From Gallionella sp. (GTDB lineage: Bacteria > Pseudomonadota > Gammaproteobacteria > Burkholderiales > Gallionellaceae), in assembly GCA_028710565.1 (NCBI GenBank), contig JAQTTV010000010.1:44003-108002 (forward strand): DNA of 64,000 bases, written 5' to 3'. This document shows positions 47,453 to 57,636 of this stretch, in pieces. The translations under genes and the position numbers were made by a program. The notes under the pieces are model-generated. The model made no database searches. It was not told where the DNA came from and was given only the letters and a program-made list of their open reading frames with translations. Each line of letters opens with the position of its first letter. Within the stretch, counting starts at the first letter, position 1.

Positions 47453-48607
47453 TCATAACTTGTGCGCCAACATATCCCGCTGATAAAGCACCACGCGATT
47501 ACGCCCACCTGTCTTGGCGCGATACATGGCAGTGTCGGCGTGCCTCATCAATTCTGTCTCATCTTCGCCGTGCTCTGGAAAGAGGGCAACGCCCGTGCTG
47601 GAAGAGATGCCTAAACTTTTGCCGCCCAACAGGAAAGGCTGGTTGAGTGCCTCACGAATTTTTTCCGCCACGAGTAGCGCATCCTGTTCCGTCTCAATGT
47701 CGGGCAGCAGCACGACAAATTCGTCACCGCCTATGCGCGCGACCGTGTCGGATTCACGCACGCAATCCTGCATGCGTTTAGCTGCTTCCTTCAACAGCAA
47801 GTCACCCACTTGATGCCCAAGCTCGTCATTGATGGGTTTGAATTTATCGAGATCGACGAAACATACTGCCAGCAGGCGTTGGTTACGCGCATTGTGGGCG
47901 ATTGCTTGAGTAATGCGGTCGAACAGTAACGAACGGTTAGGCAGTTGCGTCAAAGCGTCGTAATAGGCTTTATCCTCCAGCAACTGCTGGCGGTTTTCCA
48001 CTTCTGCGGCGCGCTGGTGCAAAAGTTTGTGGGAACGGAATATGGCGGCACCCAACAGGAAAAATCCAGCAACCATCACCACCAGTGCCAACGCCCACAC
48101 CTCCCGTTTTACCTTATCCATGCTCTGCGCATAATAGTTGGTCGCAATATCGACACGCACCCAGCCGACATCTATCCCGACCTTGACGATATGCCCAATA
48201 CTCAGAAAGTCAGGGTGCATCTCTGCCTGCATATGCTCGGCATGAGGTGGGGTAATTTTCTGGAGATAAAAAACAGGATGCGCGGGAACGTCAGACGAAC
48301 GCCCCTTGACATACCCCAACACTTGCCCCTGCATGTCTATCACCAAAGCCGAACGAACACTAGGATCAGATGCCGTTTGTAATAGCCGCCCCTCCAGCGC
48401 ACCGTAGTCTCTGCGCACCAGATCTGCCGCAACCGCATTCGCCAGCCCTTCTGCAATCAAATTTCCGTCCCGAAGTTGATATTGCTCAACCATATAACTG
48501 TTGCTCTGGATGACCCACAACGCACCAGCGACCACTAGCATAACGATGCCTCCCAATGCAGTCAGGATGATAGGAAGCAACAATCGTGTGGGCGCGATTC
48601 TCTCCAA
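47453..48607 (-). CDS. Membrane diguanylate cyclase (GGDEF)
   Basis: I choose the TTG at 48607 because it follows the PhnD-like gene's stop by one base and a GGAGGGG lies six bases upstream; an ATG at 48685 would overlap that gene by 77 bases. The 384-residue protein has a TM helix (about 8-31), a periplasmic sensor region and a second TM (about 172-192). The GGDEF domain contains YDALTQLPNR, FVDLDKFKPIND and an intact RIGGDEFVVLLPD, so catalysis is plausible. No RxxD inhibitory site is evident. Coupling to a periplasmic binding protein suggests ligand-controlled c-di-GMP synthesis. Confidence 0.9.
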   Translation of the reverse strand: MERIAPTRLLLPIILTALGGIVMLVVAGALWVIQSNSYMVEQYQLRDGNLIAEGLANAVAADLVRRDYGALEGRLLQTASDPSVRSALVIDMQGQVLGYVKGRSSDVPAHPVFYLQKITPPHAEHMQAEMHPDFLSIGHIVKVGIDVGWVRVDIATNYYAQSMDKVKREVWALALVVMVAGFFLLGAAIFRSHKLLHQRAAEVENRQQLLEDKAYYDALTQLPNRSLLFDRITQAIAHNARNQRLLAVCFVDLDKFKPINDELGHQVGDLLLKEAAKRMQDCVRESDTVARIGGDEFVVLLPDIETEQDALLVAEKIREALNQPFLLGGKSLGISSSTGVALFPEHGEDETELMRHADTAMYRAKTGGRNRVVLYQRDMLAHKL

Positions 48608-48608
48608 C

Positions 48609-49466
48609 TCAATCCCCTCCAAGAACAACAAACTGTTCCAGCTTGAGTCCTTCCAGTTCTTTATAGTCGCGAGCGTAATTGGCACGCGTCGGCTGGGGCA
48701 TCTGGATCGCCTTCAGCATATTCTGCCCAGCGGAATCGGCTGCGATATTCAGGAAACCCGTAATAACTTTTTCCCGTACACGCGGCGAAATACGAGGATG
48801 GGCGGAAAATGGATGCGGCAGGTAATTGGGGGTGGTGAATAGCACGCGCAGTTGTGATTGCAACGCTGCTGGCTCGTGGTTCAGGGTCGTATTGACGCCG
48901 CCGCCTGCTTGTACGGCACCCAGTGCCACCGCTCGGTAAACGTTGTTATGCGAGCCGACGTAATCGGCAGTGATATGGATATTTTCCTTGGCTAACAGCG
49001 CACGCATCAGCAACGATGCCGCATAAGCATTCGGAGCGGGAAATGCAACCGTCGCGCCTTCGAGCTGATGAATGTCCCGCACCGAGCTGTCCTTACGTAC
49101 CACTAGCACACCCGCTAATCTGAACAGTTGATCGCGCACCAGCGGCACATATCCAGGTTTGCGCGCCACCATGACTTGATGGTAGGGGTTCAGCAAAACA
49201 AAATCTGGCTTACCTGCCCGTATCGCCTGCTCAAACTCAGTGAAATCCGCTGGAATATGTAGGTCGAAACACAGACCATTTTCCTTGCCCAATCGCTTCA
49301 GAAAAGGTGCCCAGTCTTGGTAGAGCGTCGGGGCTGGCTGTCTAGGGATGAGATATACCGAATGACTCCGAACAGATTGTTCGCCTAAGCATGTTGCCGC
49401 TGCGGCTAAGTGTATAGAGAACGTTGAAATACAGAGAAGCAGAAAACAACGACGAAACAGTGTCAT
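48609..49466 (-). CDS. PhnD-like periplasmic substrate-binding protein
   Basis: The 285-residue precursor has a signal peptide (about 1-23, ending IHLAAAA). Its PhnD/TauA-like fold shows YLIPRQPAPTLYQDWAPFLK, GKPDFVLLNPYHQVM, and a late LPHPFSAHPRI. The family binds phosphonate, phosphite or other small ligands. No ABC permease or ATPase is adjacent. The gene is translationally coupled to a GGDEF protein, so it is likely a sensory binding protein rather than a transporter part. Confidence 0.88.
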   Translation of the reverse strand: MTLFRRCFLLLCISTFSIHLAAAATCLGEQSVRSHSVYLIPRQPAPTLYQDWAPFLKRLGKENGLCFDLHIPADFTEFEQAIRAGKPDFVLLNPYHQVMVARKPGYVPLVRDQLFRLAGVLVVRKDSSVRDIHQLEGATVAFPAPNAYAASLLMRALLAKENIHITADYVGSHNNVYRAVALGAVQAGGGVNTTLNHEPAALQSQLRVLFTTPNYLPHPFSAHPRISPRVREKVITGFLNIAADSAGQNMLKAIQMPQPTRANYARDYKELEGLKLEQFVVLGGD

Positions 49467-49721
49467 ACCAATATTTACTCATTCTAATGAATGCCCCCAT
49501 CTTACTACATGGCTACGCTCAGTTTGCAATTGTGCAAATATTTAGGCAATGGCTGGTCTGTGCGATGCCGAGCATACGTGATAGATGATAAAAATTACTC
49601 TTACCTATCGTTTGGTGTTACTGTTGCCAGTAAACTTTCCGCCAACTTGTCCATATCGAAGCAGATTTATCCGCATCCGCTTTCGACATGACGGTGCTGA
49701 ACGATCTAGATAGATTTCATC

Positions 49722-50756
49722 TTAACGCTCAGTTATTTTCAAGAAATGTTTCAAAATGCGGAAGTGGTCTTCAAAAAACTCCGCCTCCATTGTTGGCAAG
49801 TCGGCAATCTGAATCCATTTGGCATCAGCAGCGTCATCGGCTCCTGCGACTTGGGGTAGGCGTGTGCTACCTAGGTCAAACCAGTGCGCGTGCGTGATGG
49901 TTCTTCCGCGTAGACTGCGTTCAGGGTGGTCGAACACGGCAACTTCTTTCAGGCAGTCTTCCAAGCTGGCGTAAAACAGGGATAAGCCAGTCTCTTCTTT
50001 TAATTCGCGAATGGCACCTTGCAATAAGTTTTCTTGTGGCTCAAGAAAACCGCCTGGCACTGCCCATAAGCCATGCCCCAACGCGCCGCCGCGCTGCACC
50101 AGCAAGACATGGTCAGACACCGTCACTACCGCATCCACAGTAATGAATGGCCCGATGCCCCATCGACGTTTGCCTTCTTCAATCGCCAGATGCTCCCGCT
50201 TCATTTTCGCGAAATGCGGTAAACGCATCCATCCGTTCAGATAGGCAACAACTGCCGCAGGTAACAGCCCCGATAGCAGTGCTTGCGTTGCCGTCGGCGT
50301 ATCGCTTTCAAAATATATCTGACGCGCACTGGTCGCGTCGATCTGCTCGATTTTCGGCAATTCGATAAACGACCAGTCGGGGAAGCGGGTGAGGTAATAG
50401 CTAGAGGCATCTTTGTTAAAGCCGACCAATGCGATATTGCATCGACTCTCATTGCAGTGCTCGTTTACCGCGCAGTTGACTGCCGTACGCCATAGTTTGT
50501 CGTCGTAATAATCGCGCACTGGGACGAAGCTCACACGCTCATTGCCCGATTCATCCAGCGTGCTGGCAATCATGGCTGCACGTTCTTGCCAAGTGAAGGG
50601 ATTTTTTGCATTACGCGCTTGATGTGATGACCCCAAAATTACGATGACCCGCGCCGCCGATTGCAACGCCAAATTCAGCAGTGCCTGATGACCTTTGTGG
50701 AAGGGCTGAAAGCGGCCAATTAGAACGGCGATGTCGAAATTTGTTTTGTTATTCAT
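49722..50756 (-). CDS. nadM: Bifunctional NMN adenylyltransferase / Nudix hydrolase
   Basis: The 344-residue protein joins an N-terminal nucleotidyltransferase (VLIGRFQPFHKGHQALL with HKGH, about 11-27) to a C-terminal Nudix domain. The intact Nudix box (GGFLEPQE...AIRELKEETGLS) lies at about 216-240. It makes NAD(+) or NaAD from mononucleotides and hydrolyses ADP-ribose-type compounds. ATG 50756 is taken; ATG 50771 overlaps the end of nadE and is also possible. It closes the NAD salvage operon. Confidence 0.93.
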   Translation of the reverse strand: MNNKTNFDIAVLIGRFQPFHKGHQALLNLALQSAARVIVILGSSHQARNAKNPFTWQERAAMIASTLDESGNERVSFVPVRDYYDDKLWRTAVNCAVNEHCNESRCNIALVGFNKDASSYYLTRFPDWSFIELPKIEQIDATSARQIYFESDTPTATQALLSGLLPAAVVAYLNGWMRLPHFAKMKREHLAIEEGKRRWGIGPFITVDAVVTVSDHVLLVQRGGALGHGLWAVPGGFLEPQENLLQGAIRELKEETGLSLFYASLEDCLKEVAVFDHPERSLRGRTITHAHWFDLGSTRLPQVAGADDAADAKWIQIADLPTMEAEFFEDHFRILKHFLKITER

Positions 50757-50763
50757 GTTTGTT

Positions 50764-52470
50764 TCACTCATATTTAGCCGCAATCGGCATCTGCCGTCCA
50801 TTGCCGAATGCCACCGCGCGCAACCGCAATATTGGTGCAGCTTGGCGGCGTTTGTATTCATTGCGGGCGATCATCGTCTTGATGCGACTAATCAAAGCCC
50901 GACCTGCCTCGTCGGAGGTAATGGAGGCAAATTCTTTCTCCACGCTTTCCCGTTCTGATTTGCCCAAACGCGTACCTTCAATCAGCATTTTGAGGATCAC
51001 GTCCAATACTTCGTAAGGCGGCAGACTGTCATCGTCGCGTTGCCCAGGGGCGAGTTCGGCGGAGGGCGGTTTCTCGATGATCGTGCGCGGAATCAGCTCG
51101 CGGCCTGCAGACACGTTCAGATGGCGGCATAGTTCGAACACTTCGGTTTTGTACAGATCGCCGATCAGTGCCAAGCCACCGTTGGTGTCGCCATATAGCG
51201 TGCAGTAGCCGACTGATATTTCGCTTTTGTTGCCAGTGGTCAGGAGCAGGTGGCCGAAGGCATTGGAATATTCCATTAGCAGCGTGCCGCGTATGCGCGC
51301 CTGCAAATTTTCCAAAGTCGTGCCTTGCAGCGTTGCAGAGTATGATTTTGTAAAGCCGAGTTCGTAAGCCGCAACTAATTCGTGGATAGGATGTTCCAGT
51401 AGTGTTACGCCCAGATTTTGGCAAAGCATTTGCGAATCGCTCACGCTGCCCGTACTGGAAAAACGTGACGGCATAGTGATCGCCACCACGTTGTCCGCGC
51501 CCAAGGCCTCCACGGCCAATGCAATCGTCAACGCACTGTCTATGCCGCCAGAAGCACCGACTACCACCTGCTTGAATCCGCAGCGTCGTGCGTAATCGCG
51601 CAAGCCCAGCACGATCTGGCGGCGGTAGAACTCCATCACTGGGAGTGTGCTACTCGCGGTCTGGATTAGCGGCGCGCCGCTCCGGTCGCTGAAGCGGTCG
51701 CCGTCCCATTGCAAGGTATCCACTGCCTGTACAAAGCGTGCCGACTCGAACACGACGCCAGTGCTTGGCGTGACCACGAACGATGCGCCGTCGAACACAA
51801 GCTGGTCGTGCCCACCGACTTGGTTCACGTAAATGAGTGGCAAGGCGTAATGGCGGCTGGCCTCCGTAAACAATTGTTGGCGCTGTTCGTGTTTGCCCAA
51901 GTTGGAAGGGCTGGCGTTGATCGACACGATCAGGTCGGGTTCGGCTTTTGCCAATCGCGCGAATGGATTCACCGCATAGTCCTGCTCTGCGTCGTTCCAG
52001 CCGTCTTCGCAAATCATAAAGCCGACTTTACTATCGCCGATTTGTAACACGCGGGCCACATCTGGCCCTGGCTCGAAGTGGCGACGCTCATCGAACACGT
52101 TATAAGTTGGCAAGAGTTGCTTGGTGTATTGCAGCACTACTTCGCCATCAACCATCACCAGTATGCTGTTCTCCAAAGGCTTGCCCGCTCCCGTGCGGCG
52201 TATGGGTGTACCCACCACCCAGTGCAGGCCAGGTGTTTGCATTGTTGCGGCGAGCAATGCTTCCAAGCCGTTATCGACACGCGCCAGAAATGCCGCATCG
52301 TCGAGTAAATCGCCTGGCGAATATCCAGTCAAGGAAAGCTCGGGGAAAATCACCATCTGCGCGGTTTCTGATTGCGCTTGCAAAGCGGCACCGCGCATTA
52401 ATTCGATGTTTCCAGTGATGTCGGCGATGGTTGGGTTAATTTGCGCGAGGGTTATTTTTAGTGAGGTCAT
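50764..52470 (-). CDS. nadE: Glutamine-dependent NAD+ synthetase
   Basis: NadE amidates NaAD to NAD+. The 568-residue protein has an N-terminal nitrilase-type glutaminase with the E-K-C triad in FPELSLTGY, TKQLLPTYNVFDE and FMICEDGWND. The C-terminal synthetase has the PP-loop GASGGIDSALTIAL (about 304-317) and TGNKSEISVGY. Start is the second of two adjacent ATGs (52470) because GGAG fits it better. It lies between pncB and nadM. Confidence 0.96.
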   Translation of the reverse strand: MTSLKITLAQINPTIADITGNIELMRGAALQAQSETAQMVIFPELSLTGYSPGDLLDDAAFLARVDNGLEALLAATMQTPGLHWVVGTPIRRTGAGKPLENSILVMVDGEVVLQYTKQLLPTYNVFDERRHFEPGPDVARVLQIGDSKVGFMICEDGWNDAEQDYAVNPFARLAKAEPDLIVSINASPSNLGKHEQRQQLFTEASRHYALPLIYVNQVGGHDQLVFDGASFVVTPSTGVVFESARFVQAVDTLQWDGDRFSDRSGAPLIQTASSTLPVMEFYRRQIVLGLRDYARRCGFKQVVVGASGGIDSALTIALAVEALGADNVVAITMPSRFSSTGSVSDSQMLCQNLGVTLLEHPIHELVAAYELGFTKSYSATLQGTTLENLQARIRGTLLMEYSNAFGHLLLTTGNKSEISVGYCTLYGDTNGGLALIGDLYKTEVFELCRHLNVSAGRELIPRTIIEKPPSAELAPGQRDDDSLPPYEVLDVILKMLIEGTRLGKSERESVEKEFASITSDEAGRALISRIKTMIARNEYKRRQAAPILRLRAVAFGNGRQMPIAAKYE

Positions 52471-52494
52471 CATTCACTCCTTCAAATGTAGAGG

Positions 52495-53700
52495 CTACGA
52501 AATTTTGCACCCGAACACCTGTGCCAAGTATTCCAAAAACGTTCTGTCATCGCACAACGTTTTCCCTGGTGAGTCGGATAGTTTCGCTACGGCTTGGTCG
52601 TTGCAGTTCACCAACTTCATCACGATATTCAGCGCGTTGTGCGGCGTATCGTTAGAAAGGTCAGTGCCGATGCCGAATGAAACTTTGCATCGCCCGCTGA
52701 AGTGCTGGTGCAAGCCGATGGCGGCAGGGATGTTCAGGCCGTCGGAAAACACCAGCATTTTGCTGGTCGGATCGATTTTCAGTTCTTGATAACGCGCGAT
52801 AACTTTCTCGCCCCATGCAATCGGGTCGCCTGAATCATGGCGCAGACCATCAAACAGTTTGGCGAAATACAAATCAAAGTCGGTCAGAAACGCATCTATA
52901 CCCACCACGTCTGTCAGGGCGATGCCGAGATCGCCGCGATATTCTTGTACCCAGCCTTCCAGAGCCGCTTTCTGAAAATCGCGAAGACGGAAACCCAATG
53001 CTTGGTACGCCTGCAAATACTCGTGCGCCATCGTGCCTATGGGAGTCAGTCCGTATTTCTTCGCCAAATACACATTGGATGTGCCACGCAAATACTGCGG
53101 CACGGCAGCGTTGAGCGTCTGCAACATTTCTTCATGCCATGCGCCTGAATAGCGGCGGCGCAGACCGAAATCGAAAAACACAAACGGGTTGCTGCCGTTA
53201 AGCTCTAGGCTGTTTGTCAGAACGTCAATTTTTTTATTCAAACGAGTGCGCGCCACCTCAATTATGCCGTCCTGCGGCAGACGGCGAAAATACAGTTCGT
53301 TGATGATGTACAGCACGAAAATCTCGAAGCCCATGACATGCACAATCGGGCCTTTCGCCACCACTGTTAGTTTGTCACCATCCGTATTCACTTTGATAAA
53401 GCGACGCTGAAAGCGGAATACCGATAGGAAATCCACAAAATCGCTTTTCATGAAACGTAGTCCACGCAAATAAGCCAACTCCTCTTGCGCAAAACTCATG
53501 GCGCACAGATGGTCTATTTCGGCTTCAACTTCTTCTTTCAACAACGCCAGCGGATAAGCGGGTGTGTTGCGGCAAACGAAAGCATATTCCGCCTGAGCAC
53601 CAGGGTGGCTGTGCAGCAACGCCTGCCACATGGTGAATTTGTACAGGTCGTTTTCTAACAAGCTACTAACGATGGGTTTGTTGTTTGATTCTTTCATCAT
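52495..53700 (-). CDS. pncB: Nicotinate phosphoribosyltransferase
   Basis: PncB makes nicotinate mononucleotide from nicotinate, PRPP and ATP. The protein starts [20 protein letters not shown] after GGGAGG and is 401 residues long, the usual size. Visible are [52 protein letters not shown], and [15 protein letters not shown], all PncB signatures. Its stop is 24 bases before nadE. It follows the nicotinamidase gene by seven bases. Confidence 0.96.
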   Translation of the reverse strand: MMKESNNKPIVSSLLENDLYKFTMWQALLHSHPGAQAEYAFVCRNTPAYPLALLKEEVEAEIDHLCAMSFAQEELAYLRGLRFMKSDFVDFLSVFRFQRRFIKVNTDGDKLTVVAKGPIVHVMGFEIFVLYIINELYFRRLPQDGIIEVARTRLNKKIDVLTNSLELNGSNPFVFFDFGLRRRYSGAWHEEMLQTLNAAVPQYLRGTSNVYLAKKYGLTPIGTMAHEYLQAYQALGFRLRDFQKAALEGWVQEYRGDLGIALTDVVGIDAFLTDFDLYFAKLFDGLRHDSGDPIAWGEKVIARYQELKIDPTSKMLVFSDGLNIPAAIGLHQHFSGRCKVSFGIGTDLSNDTPHNALNIVMKLVNCNDQAVAKLSDSPGKTLCDDRTFLEYLAQVFGCKIS

Positions 53701-53707
53701 GGCCTCC

Positions 53708-54559
53708 CTAATTTTCCGTATTGGCAAGCAACATCTGCACGGCCTCTGCCGATTGCATCAGTTTTACGCCGCGCGCCGTCATATCCTCAATGAAGTGGCG
53801 GAACTGCATGTCAAACCCTGTCACCGCACTCATGCAGTCAGTGAGCAATATCAGCTTATTCGCTTCTGCACCGAAGTTTTGCGCGATGTGTTCAGTGGTG
53901 GCTTTGACGCAGTGACTACCTGCTTCTCCTGCGATCAGTACTGTGGCAGACTGCTTGAGCAACGCCAGCAACGCTTCATTTACCCATGTGGCTTTGTCCT
54001 CACTGTCTGGCACTTCGGCTTGAATCGCGCTGTAGTGTTCGGTCCACGGGTTGGTGCCTTTTACAATTTTGTTCACAAAGCGGGTGTGCTTAACTTCCCA
54101 TTGGTTATACGCACTGCGCACATCATCATGCACATTGTTGCCCCAAGTGCCGATCTGGCAGTGCACTGGCCACACCATGTGGACATGCCCCCCCTTATCT
54201 TCAAGTGCTTTCAGATAGTCCAATGTGCGCGCTACAAATTCAGACTTGCGCGGCAAGTAGCGTCCAGCTTGCACATCCGCTGCCTGTATCTGTGTGAACG
54301 GTTGCACAGCCGTGCCATCGCCCTGTTGCCAGAAAGTAGGGTGCGCAATGTCCACCCATTGGTGAGTATCCAGCGTCACCGAAATATCGCTCAATCCCGC
54401 GCCACCCAGTCGGATAATCTCCGCCACTCGCAACATATCGTCATGCGCACCCGCTACTGGGAGTGAAGGCGCAATCCCCTTGGGTAGATAGCTGTCAGGC
54501 AAATCGCAAAAATCGTTTTGCGGGTCGATAATCAGCAAGTGTATTTTTTTGGCTTTCAT
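53708..54559 (-). CDS. Nicotinamidase-type cysteine hydrolase
   Basis: The 283-residue protein belongs to the isochorismatase-like superfamily. [11 protein letters not shown] supplies the catalytic aspartate (D12), [14 protein letters not shown] the middle lysine and metal region, and [18 protein letters not shown] the nucleophilic cysteine (about C213). It is longer than E. coli PncA. Position at the head of pncB-nadE-nadM and divergence from nrtR strongly suggest that it deamidates nicotinamide. AAGGAG lies six bases before the ATG. Confidence 0.88.
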   Translation of the reverse strand: MKAKKIHLLIIDPQNDFCDLPDSYLPKGIAPSLPVAGAHDDMLRVAEIIRLGGAGLSDISVTLDTHQWVDIAHPTFWQQGDGTAVQPFTQIQAADVQAGRYLPRKSEFVARTLDYLKALEDKGGHVHMVWPVHCQIGTWGNNVHDDVRSAYNQWEVKHTRFVNKIVKGTNPWTEHYSAIQAEVPDSEDKATWVNEALLALLKQSATVLIAGEAGSHCVKATTEHIAQNFGAEANKLILLTDCMSAVTGFDMQFRHFIEDMTARGVKLMQSAEAVQMLLANTEN

Positions 54560-54581
54560 GGTGTTCTCCTTGGGAAGGTGA

Positions 54582-54604
54582 CTTAGTTGTTCTATAGAAC
54601 TAAG
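54582..54604. promoter_or_regulatory. Palindromic operator candidate 1 for NrtR
   Basis: GTTCTATAGAAC (54589-54600) is a perfect 12-bp palindrome, flanked by CTTAG and TAAG to give a longer imperfect one. It lies in the 108-bp region between the divergent nicotinamidase and nrtR genes. NrtR is known to control such NAD operons from this region; binding here is inferred. Confidence 0.55.
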
Positions 54605-54613
54605 TTAGTTGCA

Positions 54614-54638
54614 CAGTATCACTAATTGAAATATACTG
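54614..54638. promoter_or_regulatory. Inverted repeat, operator candidate 2
   Basis: CAGTAT (54614-54619) and ATACTG (54633-54638) form an inverted repeat with AT-rich spacing, 29 bases before the nrtR start. Confidence 0.35.
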
Positions 54639-54667
54639 TCAATACTCTCCTCAAAATATTTTTGATC

Positions 54668-55402
54668 ATGGAAATGACACAACCACTCGCCAGTTTTGAT
54701 CCGCATGTCATAGAACGTCCGTTGACGACGGTTGATGTAGTAATCTTTACCGTACTTGAACAGCGTTTGCATGTTTTGCTCGTTTTGCGACCCGATACGC
54801 CAGAAGAGCCGTTTAAGGGTATGCGCGCATTGCCAGGTGGATTTGTTGATATGCAAAAGGACGATGATTTGGAAGGCTGCGCGCGGCGCAAATTGCAACA
54901 AAAAACTGGTGTTAGATCACCTTATCTTGAGCAAGTGGGGAGCTGGGGTGGTATTAAGCGCGACCCGCGCGGTTGGTCTGCCACGCATGTGTATTTTGCG
55001 TTGCTACCTGCTACGGAAAGCCCTGAAGATGGTACACCGAGTTCAGATGCAAAGTGGTTTCCAATAGAAAATCAGCGTGTTAGTGTCAAGCTCGCATTCG
55101 ACCATGCCAAACTTCTTGAGGCCGCAATACAAAGGCTACGCAACAAAGTTGAATACACCTCCTTGCCAGCTTATCTGTTGCCAGAAGAATTCACGCTGAG
55201 TGATCTGCAACACATGTATGAGGTGGTGCTTGAACGTTCGATAGAGAAAAGCGCATTCAGGACTAGAGTGTTTGCGGCCAACTTGGTCGAGCCGATAGAC
55301 AAAGTTCGTGCAGGTCCCAATCGACCTGCTCAGCTATACCGCCTTTCACAACCTAAGGAAATCGTATATTTTCCGCGAACGTTTAGTCCCCGAAAAATAT
55401 AG
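54668..55402 (+). CDS. nrtR: NrtR, Nudix-fold transcriptional regulator of NAD synthesis
   Basis: The 244-residue protein (ATG 54668; ATG 54674 also possible) has an N-terminal Nudix fold, TTVDVVIFTVLEQRLHVLLV, then a Nudix box degraded to GGFVDMQKDD...CARRKLQQKTG. The catalytic REUxEE acidic residues are replaced, as expected for an ADP-ribose sensor rather than a hydrolase. The C-terminal winged helix has FTLSDLQHMYEVVLERSIEK and FRTRVFAANLVEP. NrtR represses NAD genes until ADP-ribose rises. It is divergent from its likely target operon. Confidence 0.92.
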   Translation: MEMTQPLASFDPHVIERPLTTVDVVIFTVLEQRLHVLLVLRPDTPEEPFKGMRALPGGFVDMQKDDDLEGCARRKLQQKTGVRSPYLEQVGSWGGIKRDPRGWSATHVYFALLPATESPEDGTPSSDAKWFPIENQRVSVKLAFDHAKLLEAAIQRLRNKVEYTSLPAYLLPEEFTLSDLQHMYEVVLERSIEKSAFRTRVFAANLVEPIDKVRAGPNRPAQLYRLSQPKEIVYFPRTFSPRKI

Positions 55403-55541
55403 CGCGCCACAGTTGTTTGATATGTAGACAAGCAACTTTCTCTGTATCTCCGCGTGAAACCCAGTTTGGATTTGGCTCATCTGGTGTGGGTAAATCGAAT
55501 GCTGGCTCTGCCCGCCCGTCAGTCGAAATACCTTGATCCAT
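55383..55541 (-). CDS. Possible small gene or gene remnant
   Basis: On the minus strand ATG 55541 (MDQGISTDGRAEPAFDLPTP...) gives 52 residues to TAA at 55385-55383. AGGTGA lies eight bases upstream. The same frame is open further up to about 55640 (FWGDFIGTRREHPCVVAHSL), so it may be the tail of a decayed longer gene. Its 3' end overlaps nrtR. I do not recognise it. Confidence 0.28.
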   Translation of the reverse strand: MDQGISTDGRAEPAFDLPTPDEPNPNWVSRGDTEKVACLHIKQLWRAIFFGD

Positions 55542-55651
55542 AATAACTTCACCTACTCGAAGAGCTACATGATTGCCATGTAATGAATGTGCGACAACGC
55601 ACGGATGCTCACGACGAGTTCCAATAAAGTCACCCCAAAAGGAGAATGACT

Positions 55652-56476
55652 ATGTTGCGCACCATGAATGATCTTGAAGACTACGCTATCCATGCGACCG
55701 ACGGTAACATTGGTCGGATCAAGGATTTCTATTTCGATGATGAAGCATGGGTGATACGGTATCTTATTGTTGATACAGGCAGTTGGCTATTGAGCCGCAA
55801 CGTCTTGATTTCACCGATTGCATTCGGTCAACCGAATTGGGCAGAAAAGATACTGCCCGTCTCCATTACCCAAGAGCAGGTCAAAAACAGCCCCGACATT
55901 GACACCGCAAAGCCCGTTTCACGACAGCATGAAATGCAGTACCTCGACTATTACGGTTATCCCCCCTATTGGGGTGGCGATAATTTCTGGGGTGGGGGAG
56001 CCTACCCGTACACGATGTTGCCAGACTACGGTACTTTGGTTGCGACCCCGCAGCCTGATCGTCCAGCAGCGTTGGAGACATTTGTACGCGATGAAGCGGC
56101 ACGGCATCAGAATGACGATCTCCATCTGCGCAGTTGTAAAGCGGTCAAGGGCTATCACATCGAAGCGGTCGATGGTGACATCGGTCATCTGCAAGGTATG
56201 CTCGTCGATGAGGAGACTTGGGCTATTCGCTATTTGATCGTGAATACCAGCAATTGGTGGCTGGGTCATCAGGTGCTTATTTCACCGCTGTGGATACGGG
56301 ATGTGAATTGGCTAGCAGCCAAGATTTCGGTCAATCTGACACAGCAAGCCGTGCAAGATGCGCCCCCGTACCATTCGGCAGAACAATTGAATCGCGATCA
56401 GGAGCTGGATGTTTTCAAACACTACGGGCTGATTGGTTATTGGGCGGGTGAAGCGGCACGTGAAAAGTCAAAATGA
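55652..56476 (+). CDS. Protein with two PRC-barrel domains
   Basis: I start at ATG 55652 because AAGGAG is seven bases upstream; ATG 55646 is too close to it. The 274-residue protein has two related PRC-barrel units, GNIGRIKDFYFDDEAWVIRY (about 18-37) and GDIGHLQGMLVDEETWAIRY (about 178-197). Each is followed by LIV-T--W-L---VLISP. A Gly/Trp/Tyr-rich linker (YYGYPPYWGGDNFWGGGAYP) joins them. No signal is seen. Such proteins are common in environmental bacteria and of unknown role, often stress-linked. Confidence 0.87.
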   Translation: MLRTMNDLEDYAIHATDGNIGRIKDFYFDDEAWVIRYLIVDTGSWLLSRNVLISPIAFGQPNWAEKILPVSITQEQVKNSPDIDTAKPVSRQHEMQYLDYYGYPPYWGGDNFWGGGAYPYTMLPDYGTLVATPQPDRPAALETFVRDEAARHQNDDLHLRSCKAVKGYHIEAVDGDIGHLQGMLVDEETWAIRYLIVNTSNWWLGHQVLISPLWIRDVNWLAAKISVNLTQQAVQDAPPYHSAEQLNRDQELDVFKHYGLIGYWAGEAAREKSK

Positions 56477-56588
56477 CGTGATGGGGTTTGCCACGGCATG
56501 ATGAATGTTGGAAAAATCCCGGCCTGTTTCGCTTGATCCACCTGTATGGTCAGGAAAATCATAGCGGGCTGCAATCAGGGAGTGAAGG

Positions 56589-57461
56589 ATGAAAATCAAG
56601 TCTAAAGATTATCAGGTCAAGGAAGGCGAAAAGGTCAATCTTGATAAATGGCCGACGCAGGTAAATCCTGCCTATAAATCAAAGAAAAAATATAAAAAAT
56701 ACCTGAAGAAACAGTCGGATGAATTAATTGAATTGCAACGTTTACACTACGCATCGAATCATTATTCGGTGTTGCTGATTTTTCAGGCGATGGATGCAGC
56801 GGGGAAAGATGGTGCCATCCGACACGTCATGTCTGGCATCAATCCTCAGGGCTGTCAGGTGTTCAGTTTCAAGCACCCGAGTCCAGCCGAACTACAGCAC
56901 GATTTCCTGTGGCGCGCTTCGCAGTATTTGCCAGAACGTGGCAGGATCGGCATCTTCAACCGATCCTATTACGAGGAAGTGTTGATCGTGCGTGTACACC
57001 CCGAAATTCTCCGCAGTCAGGGACTGCCCGATGAGTTACACAATGAGAAAACCATCTGGAAAGGGCGATTTCGTTCCATTGTGGCGCTTGAAAATCATCT
57101 TCATCGTAACGGCACAAGGATCATCAAATTCTTTCTGCACTTGTCAGAAGACGAGCAACGCAAGCGTTTTCTCGACCGTATTGACGAACCTAAAAAGCAC
57201 TGGAAATTCAGCCAAGCTGACATGGTAGAGCGGGGATTCTGGAGTCAGTATATGCACGCCTATGCAGCTTGCCTGACTGCGACCAGTACAAAACTGGCAC
57301 CTTGGTATGTGGTGCCAGCCGACGACAAGCGGAATGCGAGGCTGATTGTTTCAAAGATTATTGTAGATACTTTCAACTCACTCAATATGCACTATCCTGA
57401 AACCAACGCAGAACGCGAACAGGAATTGCTCTCGATTCGCCAGCAGTTGATAAAGGAATAA
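56589..57461 (+). CDS. ppk2: Polyphosphate kinase 2 (polyphosphate:nucleotide phosphotransferase)
   Basis: The 290-residue protein has the PPK2 Walker [20 protein letters not shown] (about 66-84), the lid or Walker B region [20 protein letters not shown] (about 121-140) and a conserved [18 protein letters not shown]. The class transfers phosphate between polyphosphate and nucleotides, here probably NDP or NMP to NTP. GGGAGTGAAGG precedes the ATG. It follows the PRC-barrel gene and ends at a strong terminator. Confidence 0.95.
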   Translation: MKIKSKDYQVKEGEKVNLDKWPTQVNPAYKSKKKYKKYLKKQSDELIELQRLHYASNHYSVLLIFQAMDAAGKDGAIRHVMSGINPQGCQVFSFKHPSPAELQHDFLWRASQYLPERGRIGIFNRSYYEEVLIVRVHPEILRSQGLPDELHNEKTIWKGRFRSIVALENHLHRNGTRIIKFFLHLSEDEQRKRFLDRIDEPKKHWKFSQADMVERGFWSQYMHAYAACLTATSTKLAPWYVVPADDKRNARLIVSKIIVDTFNSLNMHYPETNAEREQELLSIRQQLIKE

Positions 57462-57636
57462 AGCGGCACTATTAGAAATCGCATAACTGTGAAATTTGCT
57501 CAGTATCATTCCACCGAAAAAAATTTCAAAAAGTTTGAACTATTCCAAAAATGCACACTCTGATACCGTGAATAATGAATGTTATTCCACGTTTCTCCTC
57601 CCTGAGCGTGCATCTTAACCCTGTTAAGATTCTTTT

